Under the pieces are notes generated by a model. The model did not search any database, was not told the origin of the DNA, and was given only the letters and a program-made list of their open reading frames with translations. Shown here piece after piece: positions 1-6,971 of a stretch of 37,722 bases of DNA. The stretch comes from a virus, in IMG/VR virus record IMGVR_UViG_3300006923_000065, positions 1 through 37,722 of that record; one strand, given 5' to 3'. Numbering within the stretch: position 1 is the first letter of the stretch; every line of letters starts with the position of its first letter. The translations under genes were made by a program, and so were the position numbers.

Positions 1-317
1 CCAAGCATACGAACATATGTAACGGGACCTACCTGTGCGTCTAAATAAGCTTGTGCAGCATAAACCGCATAAGTGGGACCAGCGATGTTTCCTTCGCGGA
101 AATAATCACCGCCGCTTCCCCCGGCGACTGGCGTTCCAAACACATCAACAAACTCGCTGAATGATTCAACTTTATATGGTCTGTTGGCTGGACCTTTGCG
201 TGCTCTCCCGACAAAAACAGGACCGACTTCCGGCGCAACTGACGGCAGTTGCGAATTGTCAATCTCTCTTAGAAAGATACCGGGGGAAACAAACTTAAAT
301 TTTCTTACTTCTGACAT
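1..317 (-). CDS. gp18: Tail sheath protein, N-terminal part (runs off left edge)
   Basis: The first 105 codons of a gene that continues past the left edge. The translation begins MSEVRKFKFVSPGIFLREID and continues with LPSVAPEVGPVFVGRARKGP and a Gly-rich stretch before TYAVYAAQAYLDAQ. This is the opening of T4-type contractile tail sheath proteins: the SPG-[IV]-x-x-x-E-I-D segment followed by a strand of the VGPVFVGRA type. Sheath subunits polymerise around the tail tube and contract to drive it through the host envelope. The ATG at 315-317 has a strong AAAGGAG ribosome site (328-334). It is the fourth gene of a set in T4 order after gp13-, gp14- and gp15-like genes. Only the N terminus can be judged, so the total length is unknown. 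Confidence 0.85.
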   Translation of the reverse strand, partial: MSEVRKFKFVSPGIFLREIDNSQLPSVAPEVGPVFVGRARKGPANRPYKVESFSEFVDVFGTPVAGGSGGDYFREGNIAGPTYAVYAAQAYLDAQVGPVTYVRML

Positions 318-366
318 TACTTCTGGTCTCCTTTAGAATTATAACAAAGATTCCAAGTTTCGTAAA

Positions 367-374
367 TAAATAGT
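367..374 (-). promoter_or_regulatory. ACTATTTA motif, putative late promoter for tail sheath
   Basis: On the coding strand the octamer ACTATTTA is followed by TTTACG. It lies in the 79-base gap before the sheath gene, 49 bases upstream of its ATG. The same octamer stands before six other structural or lysis genes in this window. A TATAAT hexamer at 338-343 is also present, with a poor -35 match (TTTACG, 361-366) 17 bp upstream. Its start point would fall inside the ribosome site, so I favour the octamer as the functional element. Confidence 0.55.
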
Positions 375-396
375 GTATCAAAAGACGAATCTCTCT

Positions 397-1263
397 TTAC
401 GATCTATAAAATCCTTTCTTTAAGTATTCGTTTATATCTCCAAAGACAACGTGTTCACGAGGGGTCCTAACTTCCACTGCATTCTCCCTAATTGCTATCT
501 TTGGGCGAGCATCATTTTTTCCTTCGCCTATGAGATACCCAAGAACCTTGATATCAAAGTTGTTTAAGTAGAAACGACGCTCTTCCCCCATGTTGACCGA
601 GTTGCTGCTGTCTGTTATCTCATTTTGTACAAACCCTTCGTACTTATGTCCATCCCTGGTCATAAAAAAGTTATTAATTTGCCCAGTTCTCGTCAGGAAG
701 GGCTGAACAATCTCGTTCATCTGCTGAATATACTCGGTTCTGATCGATACTGTGTAAGATCCGACGATGTAAACCGGAATAGGGAAAGTCTTTGTCTGGT
801 AAACAACTTTCTTGTTGCCAAATGGAAAAGTTGACTGATTGTAAAGACGCTTAGCAGTTGCATTTGCAAACTTAGAGGTTTTTACTTGCTCTATTCGACG
901 AGAAACAGTAAGGCTTCTAACCCCTCCTTTCGCGTCATTGACGCTGGGGATGTGTGCCCATGCAACGCCCTTCATGGCGGGGTCTTTCTGAAACCCTGTT
1001 CTGTACATGGTTATCATAGGCAGAATGATTCGGCTACTTCCATCTCTGATATCTCGGTCTTCCTTAATCTGCCAACTTCTTTCACCGCTGACCCAGCGAA
1101 CATCAACCTTCTCCCACCCCTTATTTGTGGTTGCGAATGGGTTAACAATTTCATCAACCCAGTTGTGAAGGGCGTAGTCAATCGTCTCAATGGTGGACGG
1201 AAGCATCGTGATATCACGAACACGTTTGTTGTCGACCCCTGCTGTAGTTTCATCACTGGGCAT
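397..1263 (-). CDS. gp15: Tail completion / sheath terminator protein, gp15-like
   Basis: A 288-aa protein that I assign to the T4 gp15 family, which caps the proximal end of the tail and joins it to the head. The support is partial pattern similarity. The segment YTVSIRTEYIQQMNEIVQPF parallels the T4 gp15 stretch in which an aromatic-rich strand precedes a helix ending IVEQILPYF. Further on, RRFYLNNFDIKVLGYLIG parallels its RRIEWSLTFEVNGWMY. Context is strong: it follows gp13- and gp14-like genes and precedes the sheath, as in T4. The ATG overlaps the end of the upstream gene by 11 bases and has a GGGAGG ribosome site 8 bases before it, which fixes the start. Confidence 0.65.
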   Translation of the reverse strand: MPSDETTAGVDNKRVRDITMLPSTIETIDYALHNWVDEIVNPFATTNKGWEKVDVRWVSGERSWQIKEDRDIRDGSSRIILPMITMYRTGFQKDPAMKGVAWAHIPSVNDAKGGVRSLTVSRRIEQVKTSKFANATAKRLYNQSTFPFGNKKVVYQTKTFPIPVYIVGSYTVSIRTEYIQQMNEIVQPFLTRTGQINNFFMTRDGHKYEGFVQNEITDSSNSVNMGEERRFYLNNFDIKVLGYLIGEGKNDARPKIAIRENAVEVRTPREHVVFGDINEYLKKGFYRS

Positions 1264-1744
1264 TAAAAGTCCCCTCCCTAACCGCTGTACAGTGTGCAGC
1301 TATTTCCATTCTGTGGTCTATCTGACCGAATAGCCGAGATTCAGTTAACTTGACGATCTCATAGTATATATCCCCATACAAGACGAAATCACCCTGACGA
1401 ACATACAAATCCTGATCTTCTGTCAACCTTCTGCGATGGAAGTGAATATTAATGTTTGCTTCGAAATCTAAACCAATATTATCCGTGTATGATGTCTGGT
1501 AATCTATCATCTCGATAAGAGCCATTACACGGACGGGTGGCAAAAAGTTTTTTACTATCGCTTCCCCGTATAAATCATGAAAATTCGTTCTATCAACGTC
1601 GATAGGGTAGTAGACAACAGCCTGACCTATTACTTTTTCAATTAATTCGTCGTTTACTTGCTTTACTAAGTCCCTCTCCTTTTTCCCTGTGAAAAGCGGA
1701 GGGGGAGGCTGTGCAGGCTGTGACCATTTATTGTTCGTAGACAT
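1253..1744 (-). CDS. gp14: Neck protein, gp14-like head-to-tail connector
   Basis: A 163-aa protein with a Pro-rich N terminus (QPAQPPPPLF) and then an alpha/beta body. Segments such as DLYGEAIVK, NINIHFHRRRL, RQGDFVLYGDIYYEIVKL and LFGQIDHRMEIAAHC recall T4 gp14, where a 'GDLIYFPMDNSLFEI..V' strand pair precedes 'YQLGQNAIRKITAGKF'. Gp14 helps close the filled head before tail docking. At 163 residues it is shorter than T4 gp14 (about 256), mainly because the C-terminal extension is missing. It sits between gp13- and gp15-like genes. The ribosome site is weak (AAGG about 10 bases before ATG), so translation may be coupled to the gene 6 bases upstream. Confidence 0.6.
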   Translation of the reverse strand: MSTNNKWSQPAQPPPPLFTGKKERDLVKQVNDELIEKVIGQAVVYYPIDVDRTNFHDLYGEAIVKNFLPPVRVMALIEMIDYQTSYTDNIGLDFEANINIHFHRRRLTEDQDLYVRQGDFVLYGDIYYEIVKLTESRLFGQIDHRMEIAAHCTAVREGTFNAQ

Positions 1745-1750
1745 GTTGTT

Positions 1751-3028
1751 TTAGCCTTGATAGATTAAGAGCGGCACATATTTGTTGGAGGTGTTGACGC
1801 TCGACATTAAATTAGCTTCCTGTTCCGCTATCTTCGCGTAAGTCATCTCATCCAAGGTTGTTTTAAGCTCTTCCCTCAGCTTTTCTTGCTCATCTTTAGA
1901 TTGTGAGAGCAAATCCGAACCGTTTAAGTTAACTGTCTCTCCGGGAATCGGTATACTGCCGAACTTACTCCTTACTTGACCCAAGGTTTCTTTTGTGAGC
2001 GCCAGCGCGAATCTTCGAATCCATTGCTTACCTATTGAGTTTATGGAGCTATAAGGGATGTTTGTGAACGGGATCGTATTCATATTGTTGATGCCTCTTG
2101 TCCCGGTATCCTGCCCCGTTTGATCATCCCAAGCGTTTTCCTGATTATTTATTGTGAAAGTAACCCATATGTTTTCAACGATATCAGCATCGGGCTCAGG
2201 AAATATTCTTAATTTGTTATTGTGTATCTCATAAGAATAGTGTGACAACCTAGTATAAAGGTGGTCTTCATAAGCCGCAGCCTGCATCTTGTTCTGCCAT
2301 ACTGGAACAATCTCGAAGGTAGAGTCATCCGTATACTGCCCATAGCCATAAATGGAGCCGTTGCCGACAACATTTAATCCGCCATAGTAGCCAAAGAAAC
2401 GCCACATAGACTGAGGTGTCTTATAGAAGACTCTCTCAATTGTAAGCCTATTGTTGCCGACCTGTAACGCATAAGGCTTCCCAGAGTCCGAAACCGCAGC
2501 AGAGCTTGAAATAAGAGTCTGTAGGTCATAATCTTGGACCCCGTTTTGCAGAGCTATGGAAGCTGAATAGAAAGGTTTCATCCCTCCGAAGCCAGCGTAG
2601 CCAGCCACGGCGGGTCCGACACGTTTGGGGTATCTCAGATCAAATTTGGGATACTTTAACTCTATGTTGCTCCCGCTTAAAGTATCGCCGCCCGTCATAA
2701 TCCCGTTATGATCAAAGCTGGCTGTGGCGTGCCCCAGAACATCACCAATGATGTTTTTAGCCTGATGTGTGTTAATGATGTAGGAGTATTCTAAACAGGC
2801 TTCTTCGTAGTTGGCATAAACAGAGCCAGACGTAACCTCAATATCCAGAATATCCCCGCCAAGTTTCTGATACGTGTAGGCGACCTGATCAGAAGCCCCT
2901 GACAAGAAGTCAGTGGATCCAGTATAGATTCCTAACGGGCAAGCAGACGAAACATCGGTAGTTGTACCAACAGATGGAAGTACAACCGCACTCGTCTGGC
3001 TTACGGGGCTTAATTTAGGTATAGCCAT
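1751..3028 (-). CDS. gp13: Neck protein, gp13-like head completion protein
   Basis: A 425-aa protein. Its N-terminal part has YQKLGGDILDIEVTSGSVYA followed by a helix with EEACLEYSYI, matching the T4 gp13 pattern 'LGAPVVHIEVTDKQLDDCI..ALELFGEYHY'. The C-terminal part has WIRRFALALTKETLGQVRSK, then IPIPGETVNLNGSDLL and a charged helix. This matches gp13 'WVKDYTTALAKTLNGTVLSR', 'GGVTIDGDRLIQEAQ' and the KLKEEL helix. Both ends and their order agree, so the family call is good. Gp13 binds the portal after packaging. It is longer than T4 gp13 (about 309 aa) through a Gly/Ser/Tyr-rich middle. The ATG has a TAGGAGG ribosome site and a putative late promoter close upstream. Confidence 0.75.
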   Translation of the reverse strand: MAIPKLSPVSQTSAVVLPSVGTTTDVSSACPLGIYTGSTDFLSGASDQVAYTYQKLGGDILDIEVTSGSVYANYEEACLEYSYIINTHQAKNIIGDVLGHATASFDHNGIMTGGDTLSGSNIELKYPKFDLRYPKRVGPAVAGYAGFGGMKPFYSASIALQNGVQDYDLQTLISSSAAVSDSGKPYALQVGNNRLTIERVFYKTPQSMWRFFGYYGGLNVVGNGSIYGYGQYTDDSTFEIVPVWQNKMQAAAYEDHLYTRLSHYSYEIHNNKLRIFPEPDADIVENIWVTFTINNQENAWDDQTGQDTGTRGINNMNTIPFTNIPYSSINSIGKQWIRRFALALTKETLGQVRSKFGSIPIPGETVNLNGSDLLSQSKDEQEKLREELKTTLDEMTYAKIAEQEANLMSSVNTSNKYVPLLIYQG

Positions 3029-3046
3029 GCAGGGTTCCTCCTATCG

Positions 3047-3054
3047 TAAATAGT
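3047..3054 (-). promoter_or_regulatory. ACTATTTA motif, putative late promoter for gp13-like gene
   Basis: ACTATTTA on the coding strand lies 18 bases before the ATG of the gp13-like gene, in a 47-base gap. The sequence continues CGATAGGAGG, so the ribosome site follows directly and the leader would be only about a dozen bases. T4 late promoters, whose core ends near -6, allow equally short leaders. Confidence 0.55.
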
Positions 3055-3075
3055 CAGCCACACCACAAAAGAGCG

Positions 3076-3339
3076 CTACTTCTTAGAAGTTGTCTTTTTA
3101 GCTCTCGGCTTAACAGTCCTAGATCTGGTAGCAACCCTCTTCTTGGGAACAGCGGCTGTCTTGGGCTTAGGAGCCAACTCCTCTTTCGCGGCTTTTAACA
3201 CCGGAGTGGGAGTCTCGGCAACAACGGCAGGCAATTCCTCTGCTTGTTCCTGATTAGTAACTCTGCTCAAAGCGGGATGTGACGCAAACTTTCTTCCGTA
3301 TTTCTCCGGATGTGCGATCATTCTTCTTTTCTTTCCCAT
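3076..3339 (-). CDS. Small basic protein with lysine-rich tail, unknown
   Basis: An 87-aa protein with no family I can name. The N terminus, MGKKRRMIAHPEKYGRKFAS, is compact and basic. The middle is acidic and Pro-rich (EQAEELPAVVAETPTPV). The last 35 residues are a histone-H1-like run of Lys, Arg, Pro and Ala ending KKTTSKK. It is probably disordered at the C terminus and able to bind nucleic acid, but that is inference from composition. It stands alone between the capsid terminator and the gp13-like gene, with its own putative late promoter and a GAGGAG ribosome site. It could be a packaged DNA-associated protein or a small virion protein. Confidence 0.7.
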   Translation of the reverse strand: MGKKRRMIAHPEKYGRKFASHPALSRVTNQEQAEELPAVVAETPTPVLKAAKEELAPKPKTAAVPKKRVATRSRTVKPRAKKTTSKK

Positions 3340-3371
3340 GTTTGTCTCCTCATAATTCTAAATGGATATTA

Positions 3372-3379
3372 TAAATAGT
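3372..3379 (-). promoter_or_regulatory. ACTATTTA motif, putative late promoter after capsid terminator
   Basis: ACTATTTA followed by TAATATCC on the coding strand, 32 bases before the ATG of the 87-aa gene. It is 28 bases beyond the terminator stem of the major capsid gene, so transcription appears to stop and restart here. The overlapping TATAAT (3368-3373) has no -35 hexamer at 16 to 18 bp. Confidence 0.6.
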
Positions 3380-3407
3380 TTTCAATGTTCCAACTAAACA
3401 ATTAAAA

Positions 3408-3439
3408 GTAAAAAACCCGCCCTCCGAAGAGAGCGGGTT
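3408..3439 (-). terminator. Rho-independent terminator after the major capsid gene
   Basis: On the minus strand AACCCGCTCTC, loop TTCG and GAGGGCGGGTT form an 11-bp stem with one G-U pair, followed by a T run (six T in a row at 3410-3415, two of them within the stem). The loop is the very stable C(UUCG)G tetraloop. The stem begins 33 bases after the capsid stop codon and no gene intervenes. It is the only clear intrinsic terminator in the window. Confidence 0.92.
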
Positions 3440-3471
3440 GGTTTTGTTCGTACTTTATGAATTAGTAGCTA

Positions 3472-5256
3472 TTAAGCTCCAGACTCACCAAGCAATCCGC
3501 GAACGATGACCAGACCGTACATGTCAGGGCGCACCATTTTCTTGGCGTACCGAGTCATGACACCCTTACGGGGCACGAAGTCCTCGACACCGAAGATAGT
3601 CGGCGTGACCTGGAGGGGTACATACGGAGCGTAAACATAGCCGCTCTCAAGGAAGCTACCACCCTTACGACCAACAAGAACAACGTTCCGTGGGAAGTAG
3701 GGGTCGACGAACACGTCGAACTTCTTAGAGAGAGAACCGGTGTTCACAGCACCAATGGAACCCTTGTCCTGATCAGCAGTGACACTAGCGCGGAATCCAG
3801 CAGTGAACTCAAGGATGTTGGCAACCTCGGGTGAAACCACCACGAAGTTAGCACCACCACGGAGAGTCTTCCGATGGATCTGAGCCGACACATCATTGAT
3901 CGTCTCGGCAAGAGTCTCATACCACTCAGAAACAGTACCCGTGAAGTCCGGAGCAGCCGCACTTGCGCCAACCTCGGCACCAGTAGTTCGATTAACGAAC
4001 AGACCCGGCGAACGAGACCAGTAGTAAGTACCAGCAGTCGCACCCTTAATGAGATCCTCAAGAATCTCACGGTCGATCTCAAGGGCAATCTGCTCAGACA
4101 GGATGCTTGTAAGCTCAACCTCGGCATCCAAGTTGTGATAGGCATTCAGATCCTGTCCCAACTCAGGCGTCCACTTGGCTTTCAGCTTCTTGGTCATAGC
4201 CGTGACACTCACAGAGTCAACCTTGATGTCGATCTCGGGAATGGCAGATTGGTCCTCAAGACCCCAGGTGGTGGTCGCTCTCACTGCACCAACAGCTTGA
4301 GACGCTCCAGCCGTTGCCGTTCCAGTGAAGTTGTCTCCAATGACGAAGCCAAAGTTCTTAACGTGCGAACCGGTGACTATACTCAAGAGAGAAGTTGCAC
4401 CAGCCGCGCCAGCATCGAGAACCTGCGAACCAGTTGCTTCGAAGACAAGCTGTACCTTGTAGGAAGTACTGCCAGGGGCAGCACCAACCGAGCCAGAGTT
4501 AATCTGGGTCAAGTGGCGGACAAGCCGACCAGGAGCCGCAGCACCATCAGTCGAAGCAAACCCAACAAAGTCACGCACGTTCCACTGCCCTAGATCACCC
4601 GAACCGGTGGCAATGACAACAACAACATCCGAACCGGAAAGATCAGGATCCCACCGAGTGAGCTTGTTGAGGGTGTCCATAGCCGTCTGCGTAATCGGGT
4701 AGCTGCCTGCACCTGCGGCACCAACGGTACCAGAAGCAACAAGCTCCATGGTCGTGATAACGGCGCTACCTGTTGCGGAAGCAAACCCGTTATTGAGGTT
4801 ATACGGTCCCTTGTCGATGCTATCGCCGGTAAGAGAGACGCCGCCAGTTAACTGCTGACCGACAACCCCGCCACCATATAACGAGTCACCGAGATCCTGA
4901 CCCAGCTTGGTATCACCAAACGTGAAGTCAAGGAAAAAGATCAGACCAGACGGCAAGCTCATAGGCTGCACACTGACCAGATCATTGGCAATTAAACCAC
5001 CGAAAACGCGACGAACGATTGGGAACGCCACTGCTGCGAAGCCCTCAACATCACCCTGAGCCATCGAAGACCCAGCGGCTTCTTTGAGAAGCTGCTTAGC
5101 TTGGTTTTCCAGCAAACGTGCCATCGTTTCTTTCTTACGGTCATCGCCGAGACCTTCCAGAAGTCCTGTTCTTTCCCACTTGGAGAGAAGAGCAGTACCT
5201 TCTTGACGGAGATCTCTACTAACAATACCTTCTGTTAATTTTTCTAAAATAGACAT
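3472..5256 (-). CDS. gp23: Major capsid protein, gp23-like
   Basis: A 594-aa major head protein of the T4 gp23 type. The N-terminal 59 residues form a charged helical prodomain. LLKE (56-59) followed by AAGSS is a good L-x-E site for the prohead protease, and after it comes VEGFAAVAFPIVRRVFGGLI, a signature of gp23 homologues. The C-terminal half carries the HK97-type core, with ALEIDREILEDLIKGA, a long helix around VSAQIHRKTLRGGANFVVVS, and FLESGYVYAPYVPL near the end. It is longer than T4 gp23 (521 aa), with extra Gly/Ala/Ser-rich segments between about residues 150 and 330. Codon use looks more GC-rich and regular than its neighbours, as for a very highly expressed gene. It follows the scaffold gene by 18 bases and ends at a strong terminator. 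Confidence 0.95.
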   Translation of the reverse strand: MSILEKLTEGIVSRDLRQEGTALLSKWERTGLLEGLGDDRKKETMARLLENQAKQLLKEAAGSSMAQGDVEGFAAVAFPIVRRVFGGLIANDLVSVQPMSLPSGLIFFLDFTFGDTKLGQDLGDSLYGGGVVGQQLTGGVSLTGDSIDKGPYNLNNGFASATGSAVITTMELVASGTVGAAGAGSYPITQTAMDTLNKLTRWDPDLSGSDVVVVIATGSGDLGQWNVRDFVGFASTDGAAAPGRLVRHLTQINSGSVGAAPGSTSYKVQLVFEATGSQVLDAGAAGATSLLSIVTGSHVKNFGFVIGDNFTGTATAGASQAVGAVRATTTWGLEDQSAIPEIDIKVDSVSVTAMTKKLKAKWTPELGQDLNAYHNLDAEVELTSILSEQIALEIDREILEDLIKGATAGTYYWSRSPGLFVNRTTGAEVGASAAAPDFTGTVSEWYETLAETINDVSAQIHRKTLRGGANFVVVSPEVANILEFTAGFRASVTADQDKGSIGAVNTGSLSKKFDVFVDPYFPRNVVLVGRKGGSFLESGYVYAPYVPLQVTPTIFGVEDFVPRKGVMTRYAKKMVRPDMYGLVIVRGLLGESGA

Positions 5257-5265
5257 TTTATTAGT

Positions 5266-5272
5266 CCTCCTT
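5266..5272 (-). promoter_or_regulatory. Strong ribosome binding site of the capsid gene
   Basis: AAGGAGG, a full anti-Shine-Dalgarno match, lies 9 bases before the capsid ATG, directly after the scaffold stop codon and an A-rich stretch. It fits the very high translation needed for the major head protein and confirms the start codon. Confidence 0.9.
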
Positions 5273-5274
5273 TT

Positions 5275-6618
5275 TTATTTTTTAGAAATGCCTGCTAATC
5301 TTTGCATACGCTGGACAGCAGACGTATCAGCACTGCTTGACGACTCTCTGCGAGCCATCAAAGGGGAATTTCGATTAATTGCTTCACTCAGTGATTTTGG
5401 TCCCTTCTTTGTAGAAGAAGGACCCACTGCGTTTTGAAGAGTCTCATAAACGATCTTCGCCTCATTTACAGAACGAGAATCCGAAATAGCTTCGGCAATT
5501 TTTAACTTTTGCCGCTCATTCAGGGAGCTACTACTCAGTACACGATTCGTGTAAAATAATCTAGCATTAGAAAGGTGTACTTCTTCAAGTTTCCCCTTCA
5601 TACTAGAAAGTGTTTTAACAAGCTTCTTGTTTTTGGAATGTGCTTTCTTCAAACTTTCGTTCATTTGGGCATAATCCTTCTTGATATTACCAAGAGCTTG
5701 TTTCATAATTTTAATTTCTTCCTGAGCTTCAGTAGACGCCAGACGGGCGAGTTCAAGCTCAGCATAATGGTTCGAAACGGTTGCAGGTGTTCCTGCCCAA
5801 CCGCTCTTTTCTGGTCTGATATCCACGACCAATTCTTCAAGGATTGCATCGATGTTCTCTTCGGTGAGTTCGACTTCGGTCTGTTCGTTGTAACGCCTCG
5901 CTCTTTTAAGGCATTCCAGGTACTCCTTTTCAGTCAGCCCACCGGCTCTGTATTCCTTGACACAATCGGATCCCTCTTCCTCCAGCACCTCTTCATCCAG
6001 TGTTGGGTCAATTTCATCGAAGGTAGAAGGAATCTCGTCAAACGAGGGACGCCGCCCATCGCGACCGCGTTTCTGACAGAACTTTTCGGCTTGTTCCCAG
6101 GTCATCCCTGCGTCGTTGTACGCCCGCTCAACGCATTCTTCGTCATAGTCGGGGCGCTTGCGGTACCCATATTCGTTGATGGTGGTGCCGCGACGGCGAT
6201 CATCACAGCGTGCGGCTTCTTCAATGGCTTCCAGAAGCGCCTCTGTCAACTCAAGTTCGTCTTCGTCGCCCCCTTCTTCTGCTACTTCGCTCCCTAAGTC
6301 CACAGGATCGCCCTCGGGCACCTCGTCCATCAGAGTTTGAAGGTATTCGAAATCGACGTTGACCACCTCATCGTCATCAGGGCACGGGCAAAGCTTCTCG
6401 CCTTCTTCGGCTCCAAGGCTAAGGTCATGTTCAGAGCCCTCTTCGGTGCCAGCTTCCATATCGAAATCATCCAAAGCTTCGTCCTGTTCCAGTAAAGAAG
6501 CCACGGCGTTCCTGACTTCGGGAGCATACTTCTCAAGAATGGAATTCTCTGCGCTTTTAAGTGCGGCTTCTTTCAAAGCTGTTGCATCTATAATCGCTTG
6601 CTCTAATAGTGCTGACAT
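5275..6618 (-). CDS. gp22: Prohead core scaffolding protein, gp22-like
   Basis: A 447-aa protein directly upstream of the capsid gene, where T4 has gp22. Its architecture fits a scaffold: an Ala/Glu-rich helical N terminus, a very acidic segment (45-135), a coiled coil at about 285-350, and a basic Ser-rich tail ending RMQRLAGISKK. Several L-x-E sites (for example SLLE at 41-44) could let the prohead protease degrade it after assembly. It is much longer than T4 gp22 (about 269 aa). The excess is an Arg/Cys-rich insert at 137-245 with two similar Cys-bounded hairpins (C162-C181 and C219-C236). The ATG follows a TGGAG ribosome site. The family call rests on position and architecture, not on a detailed sequence match. 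Confidence 0.75.
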   Translation of the reverse strand: MSALLEQAIIDATALKEAALKSAENSILEKYAPEVRNAVASLLEQDEALDDFDMEAGTEEGSEHDLSLGAEEGEKLCPCPDDDEVVNVDFEYLQTLMDEVPEGDPVDLGSEVAEEGGDEDELELTEALLEAIEEAARCDDRRRGTTINEYGYRKRPDYDEECVERAYNDAGMTWEQAEKFCQKRGRDGRRPSFDEIPSTFDEIDPTLDEEVLEEEGSDCVKEYRAGGLTEKEYLECLKRARRYNEQTEVELTEENIDAILEELVVDIRPEKSGWAGTPATVSNHYAELELARLASTEAQEEIKIMKQALGNIKKDYAQMNESLKKAHSKNKKLVKTLSSMKGKLEEVHLSNARLFYTNRVLSSSSLNERQKLKIAEAISDSRSVNEAKIVYETLQNAVGPSSTKKGPKSLSEAINRNSPLMARRESSSSADTSAVQRMQRLAGISKK

Positions 6619-6655
6619 TTATCTATTTCTCCAAAAGAAGATTCTTTTTCACAAA

Positions 6656-6663
6656 TAAGTAGT
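6656..6663 (-). promoter_or_regulatory. Variant late-promoter-like octamer before scaffold gene
   Basis: ACTACTTA, one base from ACTATTTA, lies 37 bases before the scaffold ATG in the 99-base gap after the bS21-like gene. Position and spacing fit the other seven motifs, but a single-mismatch copy is weak evidence. The rest of the gap is AT-rich and holds no gene or terminator that I can see. Confidence 0.25.
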
Positions 6664-6717
6664 ATGTAAAAATTACAAATTCCCGTATTAATCTCATTGT
6701 TTTCACTCTCGTACACC

Positions 6718-6960
6718 TTAAGCTGCCTGATCAGCCAATTTTTTCAAAACTCTTTCACGCTGTAGTCGTTTTTTTCTTCGTTTGGCAGATGGTTTTTCAT
6801 AAAATCTCCTGTCTCGCACCTCTTCTAGAATGCGTGATTTCTTCACCTTTCTTAAAAACCTTTTTATTAATCTTTCAGGATGCTCATTTCTCTTTGGGGT
6901 GACCGTAACATGAGACGGCTTGTTGCCGTTTGCCACGAACTTCCTATCTCTATAAGACAT
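6718..6960 (-). CDS. rpsU: Ribosomal protein bS21 homologue
   Basis: An 80-aa, strongly basic protein. Residues 27-70 match the bS21 core: HPERLIKRFLRKVKKSRILE followed by RRFYEKPSAKRRKK. E. coli bS21 has a '[25 protein letters not shown]' core, and the R-x-FYEKP-[ST]-x-[KR] signature is clear. Bacterial bS21 sits on the 30S platform next to the anti-Shine-Dalgarno end of 16S rRNA and assists initiation. Phage bS21 genes are known, notably in pelagiphage HTVC008M. A phage copy may replace the host protein on ribosomes and favour phage mRNA; that role is inference here. It lies inside the head gene run, 11 bases after a structural gene, with an AAGGAAG ribosome site, so it is probably made late. 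The N-terminal 20 residues are an extension relative to the E. coli protein. Confidence 0.88.
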   Translation of the reverse strand: MSYRDRKFVANGNKPSHVTVTPKRNEHPERLIKRFLRKVKKSRILEEVRDRRFYEKPSAKRRKKRLQRERVLKKLADQAA

Positions 6961-6971
6961 TATTCTTCCTT

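Noticed and set aside
41-262. 73-aa open frame on the minus strand
   Set aside because: It overlaps the tail sheath N terminus in another frame; the sheath frame has a strong ribosome site and clear family sequence.
338-366. Sigma-70-type promoter for tail sheath
   Set aside because: TATAAT is good, but the -35 match is poor (TTTACG) and the start point would cut into the ribosome site.
3874-4593. 239-aa open frame on the plus strand
   Set aside because: Antisense shadow of the major capsid gene, produced by its biased codon use; Ser/Arg-rich composition and no ribosome site of note.
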